A DNA stretch of 64,000 nt. It comes from Fidelibacterota bacterium (GTDB lineage Bacteria; Fidelibacterota; UBA8477; JABMPR01). Both the position numbers and the translations under genes were made by a program. Under the pieces are notes generated by a model that was given only the letters and a program-made list of their open reading frames with translations, was not told the origin of the DNA and made no database searches. This document shows positions 45,521-54,687 of this stretch, in pieces (positions within the stretch are counted from its first letter, which is position 1; each line of letters starts with the position of its first letter). Location of the stretch: NCBI GenBank assembly GCA_021734255.1, contig JAIPJM010000008.1:1-64000 (forward strand), in the 5' to 3' direction.

Positions 45521-47526
45521 TACATCTCTTTCTCTGCTCTCAGTAAACGACCCTGAACGAACTGACCGGCATCAACCAGGTCAGGGGTCAGGTAAACGAC
45601 GCCATCTTCGTGATGCGGTTCAGCATAGACGGAGTGAGCTGATTTTAATCCGCCCAGCCACTTACGTTTATCAGAGACATAGACAAGATCACCCACATTT
45701 GCGGCCATCTCTTCCATCTGGTTCTGAGCAAAGCGCATGAAGGATTCGTCTGATTCCTCAATTTTCCAGCGTACGATCGGTTCAAGACCGGGTTCGTCAT
45801 TAGGCATGGAGCCCTTGAACAGTTCACGGGCTTTATCCAATGTCCAGACCGTTATTCCATCCAGCTTCTCATCAGAAGCCGCATTCTTTACGAATGAATT
45901 GACGATTTTGCAGAAGCCACCCCAGACCACATAATAGATATCACGCGTCGAGGTTGCATTGGCATCATGCTTATTGAAGTAGGCCCGTGCATTGGCAACG
46001 ACCTTGGCCGTGTATATCTCAATTCTGACCTCAACCTTGCGAGTGAAGATGAAGGAGAACAGAACACCGGATGTCAGGCAAACAAGGGTATTGTATAGGG
46101 CCCGGATATAACTGTAGGGGTGTTCAGGGTTCATCTGGATACCGTGGTCGAACGGCCCGATGAGGAAGGCTGGGTATGCGTTACCCAACCACATGAGATA
46201 TGCACCAACGATGAAGGTAGCCACTGCAGCCAGCGTCGTGTAGCGCTTCCAGAATATTCCGAGGAAAATGGCGATGACCAGCGGGGGAGTCATGGTGCTG
46301 TGGAAGAAGCCATGTGCCTCATAGAGTGTTGGGAAATTATCAAAAAAGCTGGTTGTGATCACACCCAGAAGTGTGGCCCCAGCTGATATGAACATGGCTG
46401 CCTTGAGATAGTGTTTTTCATCTCTGTCCTTTATGATCGGGCGATAGATATCGTTGATCACAACAGCGGCTACGGCATTGATGAGTGTGTCTACTGTCGA
46501 CATAAGGGCGGCTGCAACGGCAGCAATAATGAATGCGAATACCACCTCAGAAGTGGTAACCAGGGCAGCAACCTGTGTAAATACATGATCAAGCTTAACT
46601 GTGGCATCCCAAGCCTCTGGGGTTACAATGCTGATCGCTTTGCCGATCCAACCGGCATTGCTGGTAACAACGGTGGAGATAGGCAGGAGCAGCAGAATAT
46701 TGAAGGCTGCAGCTTTACGACCCTCATTCACTGACTTGGTGGCCATGAAGCGCATGATAAGGCCCTGATTCATAAATAGGAACCCAACGGATCCTGCCAC
46801 ACCATCCTGCCAGAAAATACCCACGAAATTAAAGTTGGCGGGCTTGTTAAAGTGCGCCAGGGGTAACTTGAAGTCCGGTGGGAGCGCATTCCAGAAGATA
46901 TCGAATCCACCCAGATAATTGATACCCAGCATGAAGATGAGGATACCGGCAAAAATAAGCACAAAACCTTGAGCCAGGTCAGTAAAGATGACGGCTGTCT
47001 GTCCACCAAAGGTGATATAGATACCCGCTATGATGGCGACCACCCAGATAATTGTCCACAGATCCCAACCTAATAGCGGTTGCAGGGTCTTACCCATGGT
47101 GAGGAAGCCAATGGCAATGTAACCGATCATGTAGCCCAGGATGGCGATCGTGGCCAGAATTCGGACATTGCGGTTGAAACGGCGCTCGAAATAATCAGGG
47201 ATCGATCGAATCCTCGTGTAATAAACGATGGGAAGCCAGCCGAACAGGAAAAATGGCACGAAGAACCAATCATTCATATAGGTCATGGTCGATGAAAAAC
47301 CATGTTCAAATGCCTTCGCAGAATATTTCAGAAAAGAGTGAGATCCAACTCCGGTAGCGACGATAGACATGGTGATGAGCCACCAGGAGAATCGACGGCC
47401 ACTGAAAAAGAAATCATTGGTGTCCTTGTTGTATCGCGCAAAATAGGATCCGAATCCCAGAATTAAGGCGAAATAGCCGACAATGATGATCCAGAACATA
47501 GGGGAGGTATGTATGACTTGTTCCAT
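45520..47526 (-). CDS. Sodium:solute symporter (SSS/SGLT family) with C-terminal extension
   Basis: From ATG 47526 (GGAGG five bases upstream) the protein has 668 residues and about 12-14 membrane helices. SSS marks: NDFFFSGRRFSWWLITMSIV, IPDYFERRFNRNVRILATIA and ITFGGQTAVIFTDLAQGFVL. The last about 140 residues are soluble (after IFTRKVEVRIEIYTAK), with no recognised domain. Sugars, carboxylates or amino acids are all possible substrates. Its place upstream of glgA and glgC hints at a sugar. It follows a small two-helix protein. Confidence 0.88.
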   Translation of the reverse strand: MEQVIHTSPMFWIIIVGYFALILGFGSYFARYNKDTNDFFFSGRRFSWWLITMSIVATGVGSHSFLKYSAKAFEHGFSSTMTYMNDWFFVPFFLFGWLPIVYYTRIRSIPDYFERRFNRNVRILATIAILGYMIGYIAIGFLTMGKTLQPLLGWDLWTIIWVVAIIAGIYITFGGQTAVIFTDLAQGFVLIFAGILIFMLGINYLGGFDIFWNALPPDFKLPLAHFNKPANFNFVGIFWQDGVAGSVGFLFMNQGLIMRFMATKSVNEGRKAAAFNILLLLPISTVVTSNAGWIGKAISIVTPEAWDATVKLDHVFTQVAALVTTSEVVFAFIIAAVAAALMSTVDTLINAVAAVVINDIYRPIIKDRDEKHYLKAAMFISAGATLLGVITTSFFDNFPTLYEAHGFFHSTMTPPLVIAIFLGIFWKRYTTLAAVATFIVGAYLMWLGNAYPAFLIGPFDHGIQMNPEHPYSYIRALYNTLVCLTSGVLFSFIFTRKVEVRIEIYTAKVVANARAYFNKHDANATSTRDIYYVVWGGFCKIVNSFVKNAASDEKLDGITVWTLDKARELFKGSMPNDEPGLEPIVRWKIEESDESFMRFAQNQMEEMAANVGDLVYVSDKRKWLGGLKSAHSVYAEPHHEDGVVYLTPDLVDAGQFVQGRLLRAEKEM

Positions 47527-47535
47527 CATGACCTC

Positions 47536-47754
47536 CTAAAAGTTCAGTGCTGCATATGTCAAGAAGACATGTAAGAGCAGGTAATAGAAAAAACCGAAGT
47601 AGAGAATCTTGATCCACCTCTGATGCCTCTGTCTTTCCCGTTTAATAGTTTTGGCTTTAAATATGACGACCATTCCAGAGAAGAAGATGATGCCTCCAAC
47701 TCCATATAGATAGATCACAGGGAGCCATGTGCGAAAAAAAGTCAATTCATGCAT
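47536..47754 (-). CDS. Small two-helix membrane protein, probable symporter partner
   Basis: This 72-residue protein (start ATG 47754, GGAG about 11 bases upstream) has two hydrophobic helices (about 11-32 and 48-68) joined by a basic loop (KAKTIKRERQRHQRW). A longer in-frame reading to 47799 lacks support. Small membrane proteins of this form pair with SSS symporters elsewhere (YjcH with ActP, YhdT with PanF). It ends 9 bases before the symporter start. Homology to those families is not visible. Confidence 0.65.
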   Translation of the reverse strand: MHELTFFRTWLPVIYLYGVGGIIFFSGMVVIFKAKTIKRERQRHQRWIKILYFGFFYYLLLHVFLTYAALNF

Positions 47755-47914
47755 GGATTCGGAACTCCTTTTATCATTGAGTGACCAAATTAGTTCCATT
47801 CAAAATAAATCAAATAATAATCCGACCCAGCGTGAGTAAAACAGGGAAATATTAAAGGTGTTCAGCAGGCATATCGCCATAGAATTTTGGACTTTCCATC
47901 CCATTTAATCGAAC

Positions 47915-47920
47915 TATAAT
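47915..47920 (+). promoter_or_regulatory. Consensus -10 box just before mtaB
   Basis: A perfect TATAAT ends 6 bases before the mtaB ATG. The region -35 upstream (CTTTCC at 17 bases) is poor; a TTGGAC lies 22 bases upstream. There is no Shine-Dalgarno sequence, so the mRNA would have almost no leader. Confidence 0.45.
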
Positions 47921-47926
47921 ATCGGG

Positions 47927-49228
47927 ATGAAGAAGGATCCAGGATCAGTCGCATTTCATACCCTGGGCTGCAAACTAAATTTTGCAGAGACATCCACCAT
48001 TGCCCGCAAATTCGAGAACGTCGGCTATGAGAAACGCCCCTTTGACGAGGAAGCAGACCTCTATGTGATCAACACCTGTTCCGTAACAGAGAATGCTGAC
48101 AAAGAATTCAGGAAAATAGTGAATCGCGCTAAGCGTAGGTCTCCGCATGCCAAGATCGCCGTGATCGGCTGTTACGCACAATTAAAACCAGAGCTGATCG
48201 CTGCCACCTCCAAAGTGGACCTGGTTTTGGGCATGAAAGAGAAATTCAATCTCCTGGATCATCTGCACACCAACAATGATGATCAGGAGCCTGTGGTGAT
48301 CGGTAATACTGAAGTGGACCAACTGCACGGCTGTATACCATCCTACTCACTCGGTGACCGGACCCGCTCCTTTTTGAAAATTCAAGATGGCTGTGATTAC
48401 CCCTGTACCTATTGCACCATTCCGCTGGCCAGAGGAAAAAGTCGGAGTATTGATCCTGAGATACTGCTGAAGCAGGCCAGGGAGATCGGCTCACAGGGGG
48501 TCAAGGAGATCGTCCTCACCGGCGTGAATGTAGGGGATTATCGTTGGGATACACAGTACCAGCTGCTTGAGCTGCTCAAGCAGCTGGATCAGGTAGACAG
48601 CATCCAGCGCATCCGCATTTCTTCTATCGAACCCAATCTCCTGACAGACGATATCGTTGAGTTTGTGGCAAGATCCAATTCTATTCTACCTCATTTTCAT
48701 ATTCCGCTGCAATCCGGATCGGATACAATCCTGCGCTTGATGAAACGCCGCTATGTTCGCGAGCTGTTCGCCTCCAGGGTGAATAAGGTACGGGAACACT
48801 TCCCTGAGGCTGGGATCGGTATAGATGTGATCGTCGGATTTCCCGGTGAGACCGACGCTGAATTTATGGAAACCTACGAATTCCTCAAAGCCACAGATTT
48901 CAGCTATCTGCACGTGTTTACCTACTCCGAGCGATCGGATACAGAAGCGATATCATTGCCTGGTAGCGTTGATCTACCGGTACGAAAGGAAAGAAATCGT
49001 CTGCTCACTCAGTTGTCGGATGAAAAGAACATGGCATTCACGCTGGCGCAATTAGGCAAGCGGCAGCAGGTCCTTTTTGAAACCTGGAAAAATGGCATCC
49101 TGTCTGGAATGACTGAGAATTATCTCCGATTGCATGTGAAGCATAGCAATAGTGACCTGGTAAATACCATTGCCACGACCGAACTGGTCTCATTGGCAGA
49201 TCAGAAGCTGTTCGGGTCCATGGCATAA
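47927..49228 (+). CDS. mtaB: tRNA t6A37 methylthiotransferase MtaB
   Basis: This 433-residue radical SAM enzyme converts t6A to ms2t6A at position 37 of tRNAs reading ANN codons. It has the MTTase domain start FHTLGCKLNFAE (Cys15), the second cysteine in INTCSVTENADKE, and the third in IGCYAQLKP. The radical SAM cluster is DGCDYPCTYCTIPLARGKSR, followed by the TRAM-like C-terminus. GCKLNFAE rather than GCQMNVYD separates MtaB from MiaB. Confidence 0.94.
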   Translation: MKKDPGSVAFHTLGCKLNFAETSTIARKFENVGYEKRPFDEEADLYVINTCSVTENADKEFRKIVNRAKRRSPHAKIAVIGCYAQLKPELIAATSKVDLVLGMKEKFNLLDHLHTNNDDQEPVVIGNTEVDQLHGCIPSYSLGDRTRSFLKIQDGCDYPCTYCTIPLARGKSRSIDPEILLKQAREIGSQGVKEIVLTGVNVGDYRWDTQYQLLELLKQLDQVDSIQRIRISSIEPNLLTDDIVEFVARSNSILPHFHIPLQSGSDTILRLMKRRYVRELFASRVNKVREHFPEAGIGIDVIVGFPGETDAEFMETYEFLKATDFSYLHVFTYSERSDTEAISLPGSVDLPVRKERNRLLTQLSDEKNMAFTLAQLGKRQQVLFETWKNGILSGMTENYLRLHVKHSNSDLVNTIATTELVSLADQKLFGSMA

Positions 49229-49258
49229 AAAAAGAGGGACGGTTTAAAACCATCCCTC
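49227..49258 (-). terminator. Rho-independent terminator for the MFS gene
   Basis: On the minus strand GAGGGATGG pairs with CCGTCCCTC and is followed by seven T. It also overlaps the mtaB stop codon. Confidence 0.85.
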
Positions 49259-49286
49259 AAACTTACATCCCTCAATTACTATAGTA

Positions 49287-50552
49287 TTAAGCGGTCTTAG
49301 GCACCTCTTCAACAGGGACAGCTGGTTTGATCTGTGACATGATAACAGCTGCTGTCAGACACAGGATACCACAGATGGTAAAAGCCAGTGGGAAGTTGCC
49401 CATATCACCAAGCATGCCGCCCAGGATGGGACCCAGGATCCCGCCAAAACCATAGGCTAGAAACACCCAGCCATAATTTTGGCCGATATATTTGGCACCA
49501 AATACGGCTGAGGTGATGGTGGGGAAGAGTGAGAAGTTACCACCAAAATTAAAACCGATCAACAAGGCGCCCAAATAGAGCAGAGCTGGTGTCCCAGCCA
49601 TCCACTGAAAACAGATCACGAAGACACCTTGCGTGGCCATCATGATGATGATCGATCGTTTTCGACCGATCTTGTCGCTGATCGCGCCCCAGGCGATACG
49701 GCCGATACCATTGGCCAGAGAGAAAAATACCGCCATGGCGGTTCCAGCGATGGCGCTGGCAGACATAGCCGATATACCATTCGCTTCAAGTGCCTGAATA
49801 GGAAAGAGCTTCATGAGACCAATACTCATTAAACCGGCACTGGCACCAAAGGCAAAGGTCATGGAAATAAAATGGAATTGAGGTGTCTTCAGCATCTCCT
49901 TACTATTGTAGTCACGATCGAAGCGATGACCACCGGTCTCACTGGAAGATTTGGGTGAGTAGCCTGCTGGTAACCATCCGGAAGGTGGAAACACCATCCA
50001 GATGCCACCAATAATGACCATGGCCATAAAAATGATACCCAGGATGGTGAAGGTTGTGCTGAGACCATAGGTGAGAATGAGTTGCCCCCATGAGCCCGCT
50101 AATTTGACCCAGAGCATGGCGCCAAAGCCAAAACCTGCAACGGCTAATCCCGTAATAAGGCCTTTCTTGTCCGGGAACCAGCGCATGCCAACAGCGATCG
50201 GAACCACATAAGCCAGACCGATACCCGCACCACCGATCACACCGATGAAAATAAGCAGTGCAATAAAATTGGTTCCGCCGAGTAGACCAGCGAGCAGATA
50301 TCCGGAGCCCAGGACAAAGCCTCCAGACATGGCAACTTTTTGCGGTCCATATTTTGGCATCAAACGACCAGCAATGACCATGATGATAGCAAAGAAAAAG
50401 AGTCCAGTAGAGAATACGGCCTGTGTTTGAGCGCCTGTCCAGCCTGATTCTACAAGTTTAGGTGTAAACACCGACCAGGCATAGATCGCCCCTAAAGCCA
50501 ACTGAATGAGTACGGCGCCTATAACAACATACCAACGATTTTTGATCTCCAT
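49287..50552 (-). CDS. MFS transporter, oxalate:formate antiporter (OFA) family
   Basis: This 421-residue protein has 12 membrane helices in two halves. The start WYVVIGAVLIQLALGAIYAW and SGWTGAQTQAVFSTGLFFFA is characteristic of OFA transporters. GGAGAGG-like bases (GGGAGGGA) precede the ATG. Family members carry monocarboxylates such as oxalate, formate, lactate or pyruvate; substrate unproven. The divergent neighbour is malic enzyme, which would be consistent with organic-acid transport. Confidence 0.9.
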   Translation of the reverse strand: MEIKNRWYVVIGAVLIQLALGAIYAWSVFTPKLVESGWTGAQTQAVFSTGLFFFAIIMVIAGRLMPKYGPQKVAMSGGFVLGSGYLLAGLLGGTNFIALLIFIGVIGGAGIGLAYVVPIAVGMRWFPDKKGLITGLAVAGFGFGAMLWVKLAGSWGQLILTYGLSTTFTILGIIFMAMVIIGGIWMVFPPSGWLPAGYSPKSSSETGGHRFDRDYNSKEMLKTPQFHFISMTFAFGASAGLMSIGLMKLFPIQALEANGISAMSASAIAGTAMAVFFSLANGIGRIAWGAISDKIGRKRSIIIMMATQGVFVICFQWMAGTPALLYLGALLIGFNFGGNFSLFPTITSAVFGAKYIGQNYGWVFLAYGFGGILGPILGGMLGDMGNFPLAFTICGILCLTAAVIMSQIKPAVPVEEVPKTA

Positions 50553-50758
50553 ATTCCCTCCCTTATGAATAGATCGAATTAGAATAAGTTGCCAAATAAA
50601 AAATATTTTAGCTGTTGCTCGTTTTCTTGCATTAATAATGCCAAGCTTGCATCATTTTTGCATATTTCTGATACTGTAAATCATGAATACTAACAATTGA
50701 TTTGCTTTGGCAATTGAGCGGATCGATCATTTTTGAAAACAATTAACAGGGGGTGCGT

Positions 50759-52453
50759 ATGGCACTAGTAAAAAAACCTCATTATCAGATAGCTGGGAAA
50801 AATGAACCATTGGAAGTATTGGCGAGAGGTGTTGAAATTCTCCATGAACCACTGCTGAATAAAGGCACAGGATTCAAGCTGGAGGAACGAGATGCTTTGG
50901 GTTTGAGGGGGCTTGTGCCTCCAAAGGTCGTCAGTCTTGAAGAACAGGTCACTCGGGTCCTTGAGAATTACAACAAAAAGACCGACCCCCTTGAGAAATC
51001 TATTTTTTTAACTGCCTTACATGACAGGAATGCAACACTCTTCTATCGGGTTCTCATTGACAACCTTATGGAAATGACCCCCATCGTGTATACACCTGTG
51101 GTAGGTGCTGCCTGTCAGAACTTCGGTCATATTTACCGTAGAAATAGCGGCATGTATATCAGTCTCCACGATAAAGGCCACATCCGCGATATGTTCGATA
51201 ATTGGACCTCAGACGATATAGATATTATTGTCGTCTCCGATGGGAGTCGAATTCTCGGTCTGGGTGACCTGGGTGCAAACGGGATGGGAATACCCATCGG
51301 TAAACTTGCACTTTACGTCGCTGGCGGTGGGATCTTTCCGTGTAAGACCCTGCCAATACTCATCGATACCGGCACGAATAATCAGGAACTCCTCGATGAC
51401 CCGCTATATCTGGGTATCAACCAGAAGCGCTGTGCAGATGATGAATATTATGAATTGATCGATGAGTTCGTGAATGCCGTACAGGACAGATGGCCTGAAG
51501 CCCTCATTCAATGGGAAGACTTTACCAACAACCATGCCTTCCCGCTGTTGAACAAGTATCGAGACCAGGTGCTCTGCTTCAATGATGACATTCAGGGGAC
51601 GGGTGCCGTGGCGCTTTCCGGTCTGCTGGGTGGCATGCGGATGAAGAACGAAAAACTATCCGACCAACGGATCGTTTTCTATGGCGCCGGATCCGCCGCT
51701 GTGGGGATCGCCGATATGATCGTTGCTGGTATGATGGAGGAAAGTGGTATCAGTGATTCGGAAGCCAGGGAGCGTTTCTGGCTGCTGGATAGTAAAGGCC
51801 TGGTCGTGAAGAATGGCCCGGGACCGCTCCAGGATCACAAAGTACACTACGCCAGGGATGAAAAACACATCGACAATCTCCTGGATGTAGTCCAGACGGT
51901 TAAACCGACCATTCTCGTCGGGGTGAGCGGCCAGGGGCAGGCTTTTAGCGAGGCTATCATAACAGCAATGTGTGAGCATGTTGACGAACCCATTATCTTT
52001 GCCCTTTCGAATCCAACCTCGAAATCAGAATGTACTGCCGAGCAGGCTTATCAATGGACCAAAGGAAAAGCCATTTTTGCCAGTGGTAGTCCCTTCGATC
52101 CTGTGCGGCTGAAAGGAAAAATATATGTTCCGGGACAGGGGAATAATATGTTCATCTTCCCCGGTGTTGGTCTGGGTGCCGCTTTATGTAAATCCAAAAA
52201 GGTGACAGACAGTATGTTCTATGCCGCAGCAAAGACACTGGCAGAATTGGTCACGGAAGAGGAATTAGCCCTGCGTACGGTATATCCTGATCTGAGAAAG
52301 ATCCGGAAGATATCTGCTATGATCGCTACCCAGGTCATCGAAATGGCCTTTCAGGAAGACCTGGCTCAGATCGAGAGACCAAAGAACATTAGCAAATTCG
52401 TCAAATCGAAGATGTATGATCCGGCCTACCCGGATTATGTAGCTGCCGAATAA
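50759..52453 (+). CDS. NAD-dependent malic enzyme
   Basis: From ATG 50759 (AGGGGG five bases upstream) the protein has 564 residues, like E. coli MaeA/SfcA in length and type. It decarboxylates malate to pyruvate. Catalytic blocks are TPIVYTPVVGAACQNFGHIY (catalytic Tyr), SDGSRILGLGDLGANGMGIP, FNDDIQGTGAVAL and NAD-binding VFYGAGSAAVGIADMI, then FALSNPTSKSECTAEQAY. The 200-base gap to the divergent MFS gene holds both promoters; none is clear enough to call. The small Pta-like extension of large malic enzymes is absent. Confidence 0.95.
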   Translation: MALVKKPHYQIAGKNEPLEVLARGVEILHEPLLNKGTGFKLEERDALGLRGLVPPKVVSLEEQVTRVLENYNKKTDPLEKSIFLTALHDRNATLFYRVLIDNLMEMTPIVYTPVVGAACQNFGHIYRRNSGMYISLHDKGHIRDMFDNWTSDDIDIIVVSDGSRILGLGDLGANGMGIPIGKLALYVAGGGIFPCKTLPILIDTGTNNQELLDDPLYLGINQKRCADDEYYELIDEFVNAVQDRWPEALIQWEDFTNNHAFPLLNKYRDQVLCFNDDIQGTGAVALSGLLGGMRMKNEKLSDQRIVFYGAGSAAVGIADMIVAGMMEESGISDSEARERFWLLDSKGLVVKNGPGPLQDHKVHYARDEKHIDNLLDVVQTVKPTILVGVSGQGQAFSEAIITAMCEHVDEPIIFALSNPTSKSECTAEQAYQWTKGKAIFASGSPFDPVRLKGKIYVPGQGNNMFIFPGVGLGAALCKSKKVTDSMFYAAAKTLAELVTEEELALRTVYPDLRKIRKISAMIATQVIEMAFQEDLAQIERPKNISKFVKSKMYDPAYPDYVAAE

Positions 52454-52473
52454 ATACTCGCAGATGATTGTAG

Positions 52474-52511
52474 AGAGCCTCCACCCGGTCAAGTGGGGGC
52501 TTTCTTATTTT
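52474..52511 (+). terminator. Rho-independent terminator after malic enzyme
   Basis: AGCCTCCAC pairs with GTGGGGGCT (one mismatch) around an eight-base loop; the tail is TTTCTTATTTTT. Confidence 0.75.
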
Positions 52512-52561
52512 TACAGAAGATGAATTATTTGAAAAGCTGGTGAATCCATTCATATTGGGCC

Positions 52562-53479
52562 ATGACGGATAAACAGAGAACACTGCTTTATTTCGTAATG
52601 ATCTTTTCCATGGTCCTCTGGGGCTTGTCCTGGCCCAGCGGCAAGATCGTTTCTGAATACGGTTCTATTCCTGTCATTATTGTCTGGCGCTTTCTCATCG
52701 CGGCAACTGCCATGGGTCTGGTGTTGATCATCAGACGAACACCCTTCAAAGTCGGTAAGCAAGGAATCCTCCCGCTCATCGGTAGTGTTATTCTAATCAC
52801 GACCTATAATCTCGCTTATTTCAGTGGCGTCCATCAGGGTGCTGCCGGTGCTGGTGGTGTTCTGGTCACAACCCTTAATCCTGTGCTTACCTTTCTCCTG
52901 GTGTCTGTGCTGGCGTTGAAACGGCCAGGTGGACGACCTCTGGCTGGCATCATTCTGGGCATTCTCGGGGGAACCATCCTGATCAATGTTTGGCAGGAAG
53001 GCTGGCACATCATTTTCCAGGCAGGGAACCAGTACTTTTTGCTCTGCGCCTGCTCCTGGGCCTTACTTACGGTACTCTCATCCACAATAACAAAGCACAT
53101 GTCTACCTTGACCTACAGTTTTTGGGTATATCTGGGTAGTGGTGTGCTGGTCTTGCTACTTGTCGGTGATGCTTCTTTGTTTCAGGTTTTTGACTATGAG
53201 CTCCGATTCTGGTTGAACCTGATGTCCATTTCACTGGGTGCCATGGCCTTTGCCACCACCGCTTATTTTATTGCCACGTCGCGGCTCGGCTCTGAGAAGG
53301 CGGCAGCATTCATATTTACGGTACCGGTGAGTGCCATGCTCTTCAGTATGCTCATGCTGGATGAAGCTTTGAAAGGGAACGTTCTTCTCGGTGGTATGAT
53401 CTCGATCATCGCCGTGTATCTGATAAATGCAGGCAAGAAAAAGGTAATACCGACAAAATCTGGCACTGGTATTTCCTGA
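52562..53479 (+). CDS. DMT-superfamily transporter (EamA type)
   Basis: This 305-residue protein has ten membrane helices forming two EamA repeats: first half with LWGLSWPSGKIVSEYGSIPV, second with AKKAAAF-type FLGSEKAAAFIFTVPVSAML. Such proteins export amino acids or other metabolites; substrate not predictable. It starts 109 bases after the malic enzyme stop and is followed 20 bases on by the glycosidase lipoprotein. Confidence 0.9.
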   Translation: MTDKQRTLLYFVMIFSMVLWGLSWPSGKIVSEYGSIPVIIVWRFLIAATAMGLVLIIRRTPFKVGKQGILPLIGSVILITTYNLAYFSGVHQGAAGAGGVLVTTLNPVLTFLLVSVLALKRPGGRPLAGIILGILGGTILINVWQEGWHIIFQAGNQYFLLCACSWALLTVLSSTITKHMSTLTYSFWVYLGSGVLVLLLVGDASLFQVFDYELRFWLNLMSISLGAMAFATTAYFIATSRLGSEKAAAFIFTVPVSAMLFSMLMLDEALKGNVLLGGMISIIAVYLINAGKKKVIPTKSGTGIS

Positions 53480-53499
53480 ATTATTTGTATATTCTGATC

Positions 53500-54450
53500 A
53501 TGGGTCGAACAATCCTGCTTGTCATATCGTTACTTTTTTTGCTCATTGGATGTAACTCCGATCCTCTGCCTGACGGTCAATATGTTGATCTGGACCTGCA
53601 GTGGGCGGAGATCGATACGGTGAATGCACAATTGCCGGCGGGGATAAAGGTGTTTCATACGGCCAGCACCGATCTGAATTTACGCGCCTGGTATGTCCGA
53701 GTTGAGGAATCCAGAGACGATGTAGAAAGCCGGGTCGTGGTTTCCACCGATGCTGACCGGCGGGAGACCATCTCAGAATTTGCGACCCGACTGAGTGCAC
53801 CGGTGCTGATCAACGGTGGATATTTCAGAATGGATCTGAATCCGGCTCGGCATGTGGGTATCCTGAAAGTCAATGATTCACTGATCCAGCCGGCCACACC
53901 ATCCGTATTAAGATCCGATGAACGGTTTTATCTCCATCGCGGTGCTATTGGTTTTGATGAACAAGACCGGGTAGGTATTGGCTGGGTTTCCTCTCAAGGT
54001 GATTCAGTGACAATATGGGAGCGTCCCATCCCGAATCGACCCGATATACCTGGTAGCGCCTTGGACTCCGTTTTCGGGGCATTCTGGGGCTTCAGGGACG
54101 TTCTGGGCGGTGGTCCTGTCCTGATCAAGAATGGACGAATCAATATTGCTAGTGATGAAGAGGTCTTTTTTGGCACCAGTATCCCGGATACCCATCCCCG
54201 CACTGCTGCCGGTATCACCGAGGACGGCGATCTGATCCTGCTCCTGGTGGATGGGCGGCAATTGATCAGCAGGGGTGTGAACCTCACCGAATTGGCCAGT
54301 ATTCTGTATGATCTGGACTGTGTGGACGCCCTGAACCTGGATGGTGGTGGCTCTTCTGCGCTGGTGGTGAATGGTGTGCTCCTCAATCGACCCGCCGGGA
54401 CGACGACCCAGCGGCAGGTCATGTCTGCCATTGCTGTATTCGCGAATTAA
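53500..54450 (+). CDS. Lipoprotein of the phosphodiester glycosidase (NAGPA) family
   Basis: From ATG 53500 (316 residues) there is a lipoprotein signal ending FLLIGC (C18). The remaining protein is the NAGPA/DUF2233 domain: LINGGYFRMD, RTAAGITEDGDLILLLVDGR and, near the end, DALNLDGGGSSALVVNG. In the mammalian uncovering enzyme this domain removes GlcNAc from phosphodiesters; in bacteria it is found on exported proteins acting on glycans. Substrate unknown. Confidence 0.85.
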   Translation: MGRTILLVISLLFLLIGCNSDPLPDGQYVDLDLQWAEIDTVNAQLPAGIKVFHTASTDLNLRAWYVRVEESRDDVESRVVVSTDADRRETISEFATRLSAPVLINGGYFRMDLNPARHVGILKVNDSLIQPATPSVLRSDERFYLHRGAIGFDEQDRVGIGWVSSQGDSVTIWERPIPNRPDIPGSALDSVFGAFWGFRDVLGGGPVLIKNGRINIASDEEVFFGTSIPDTHPRTAAGITEDGDLILLLVDGRQLISRGVNLTELASILYDLDCVDALNLDGGGSSALVVNGVLLNRPAGTTTQRQVMSAIAVFAN

Positions 54451-54492
54451 TTGATCTCCCAGGCGTTCAGCCTCCCTTTCCAACACAGATAA

Positions 54493-54590
54493 TAGTCTAG
54501 TCTTCCTGACCCCGCCAAGGGCGGGGGAAGGATCTCAGATCCTTGGTTTGCACAAATCAGAGATTCTTCGCTCCCGCTCAGAAAGACTAT
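54493..54590. repeat. Palindromic dispersed repeat (intergenic, degenerate copy)
   Basis: The two ends are inverted (AGTCT...AGACT, with TCCTGA near one end and TCAG near the other). GATTCTTCGCTCCCGCTCAG inside resembles the widespread bacterial intergenic repeat whose canonical tail, from memory, reads TTCTTCGCTCCGCTCAGAAT followed by GAC. Inside lie two smaller hairpins (CCCGCC/GGCGGG and AAGGATCT/AGATCCTT). No other copy is in the window, so dispersal is inferred from resemblance. Confidence 0.6.
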
Positions 54591-54623
54591 CCCTTATCTT
54601 GCAAAAGTGCCCTAAAAGCACAT

Positions 54624-54652
54624 GAGCCAAAGACCGGGGTGGCCTTTGGCTC
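54624..54652 (-). terminator. Hairpin downstream of the PilX-like gene
   Basis: GAGCCAAAG pairs with CTTTGGCTC around an 11-base loop. It lies 36 bases past the stop of the minus-strand gene, but the T tail is poor. It could also end transcription of the plus-strand lipoprotein gene. Confidence 0.4.
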
Positions 54653-54687
54653 TATTCATCCAGATGTGCAAATCTAAGTGTTAGGGC

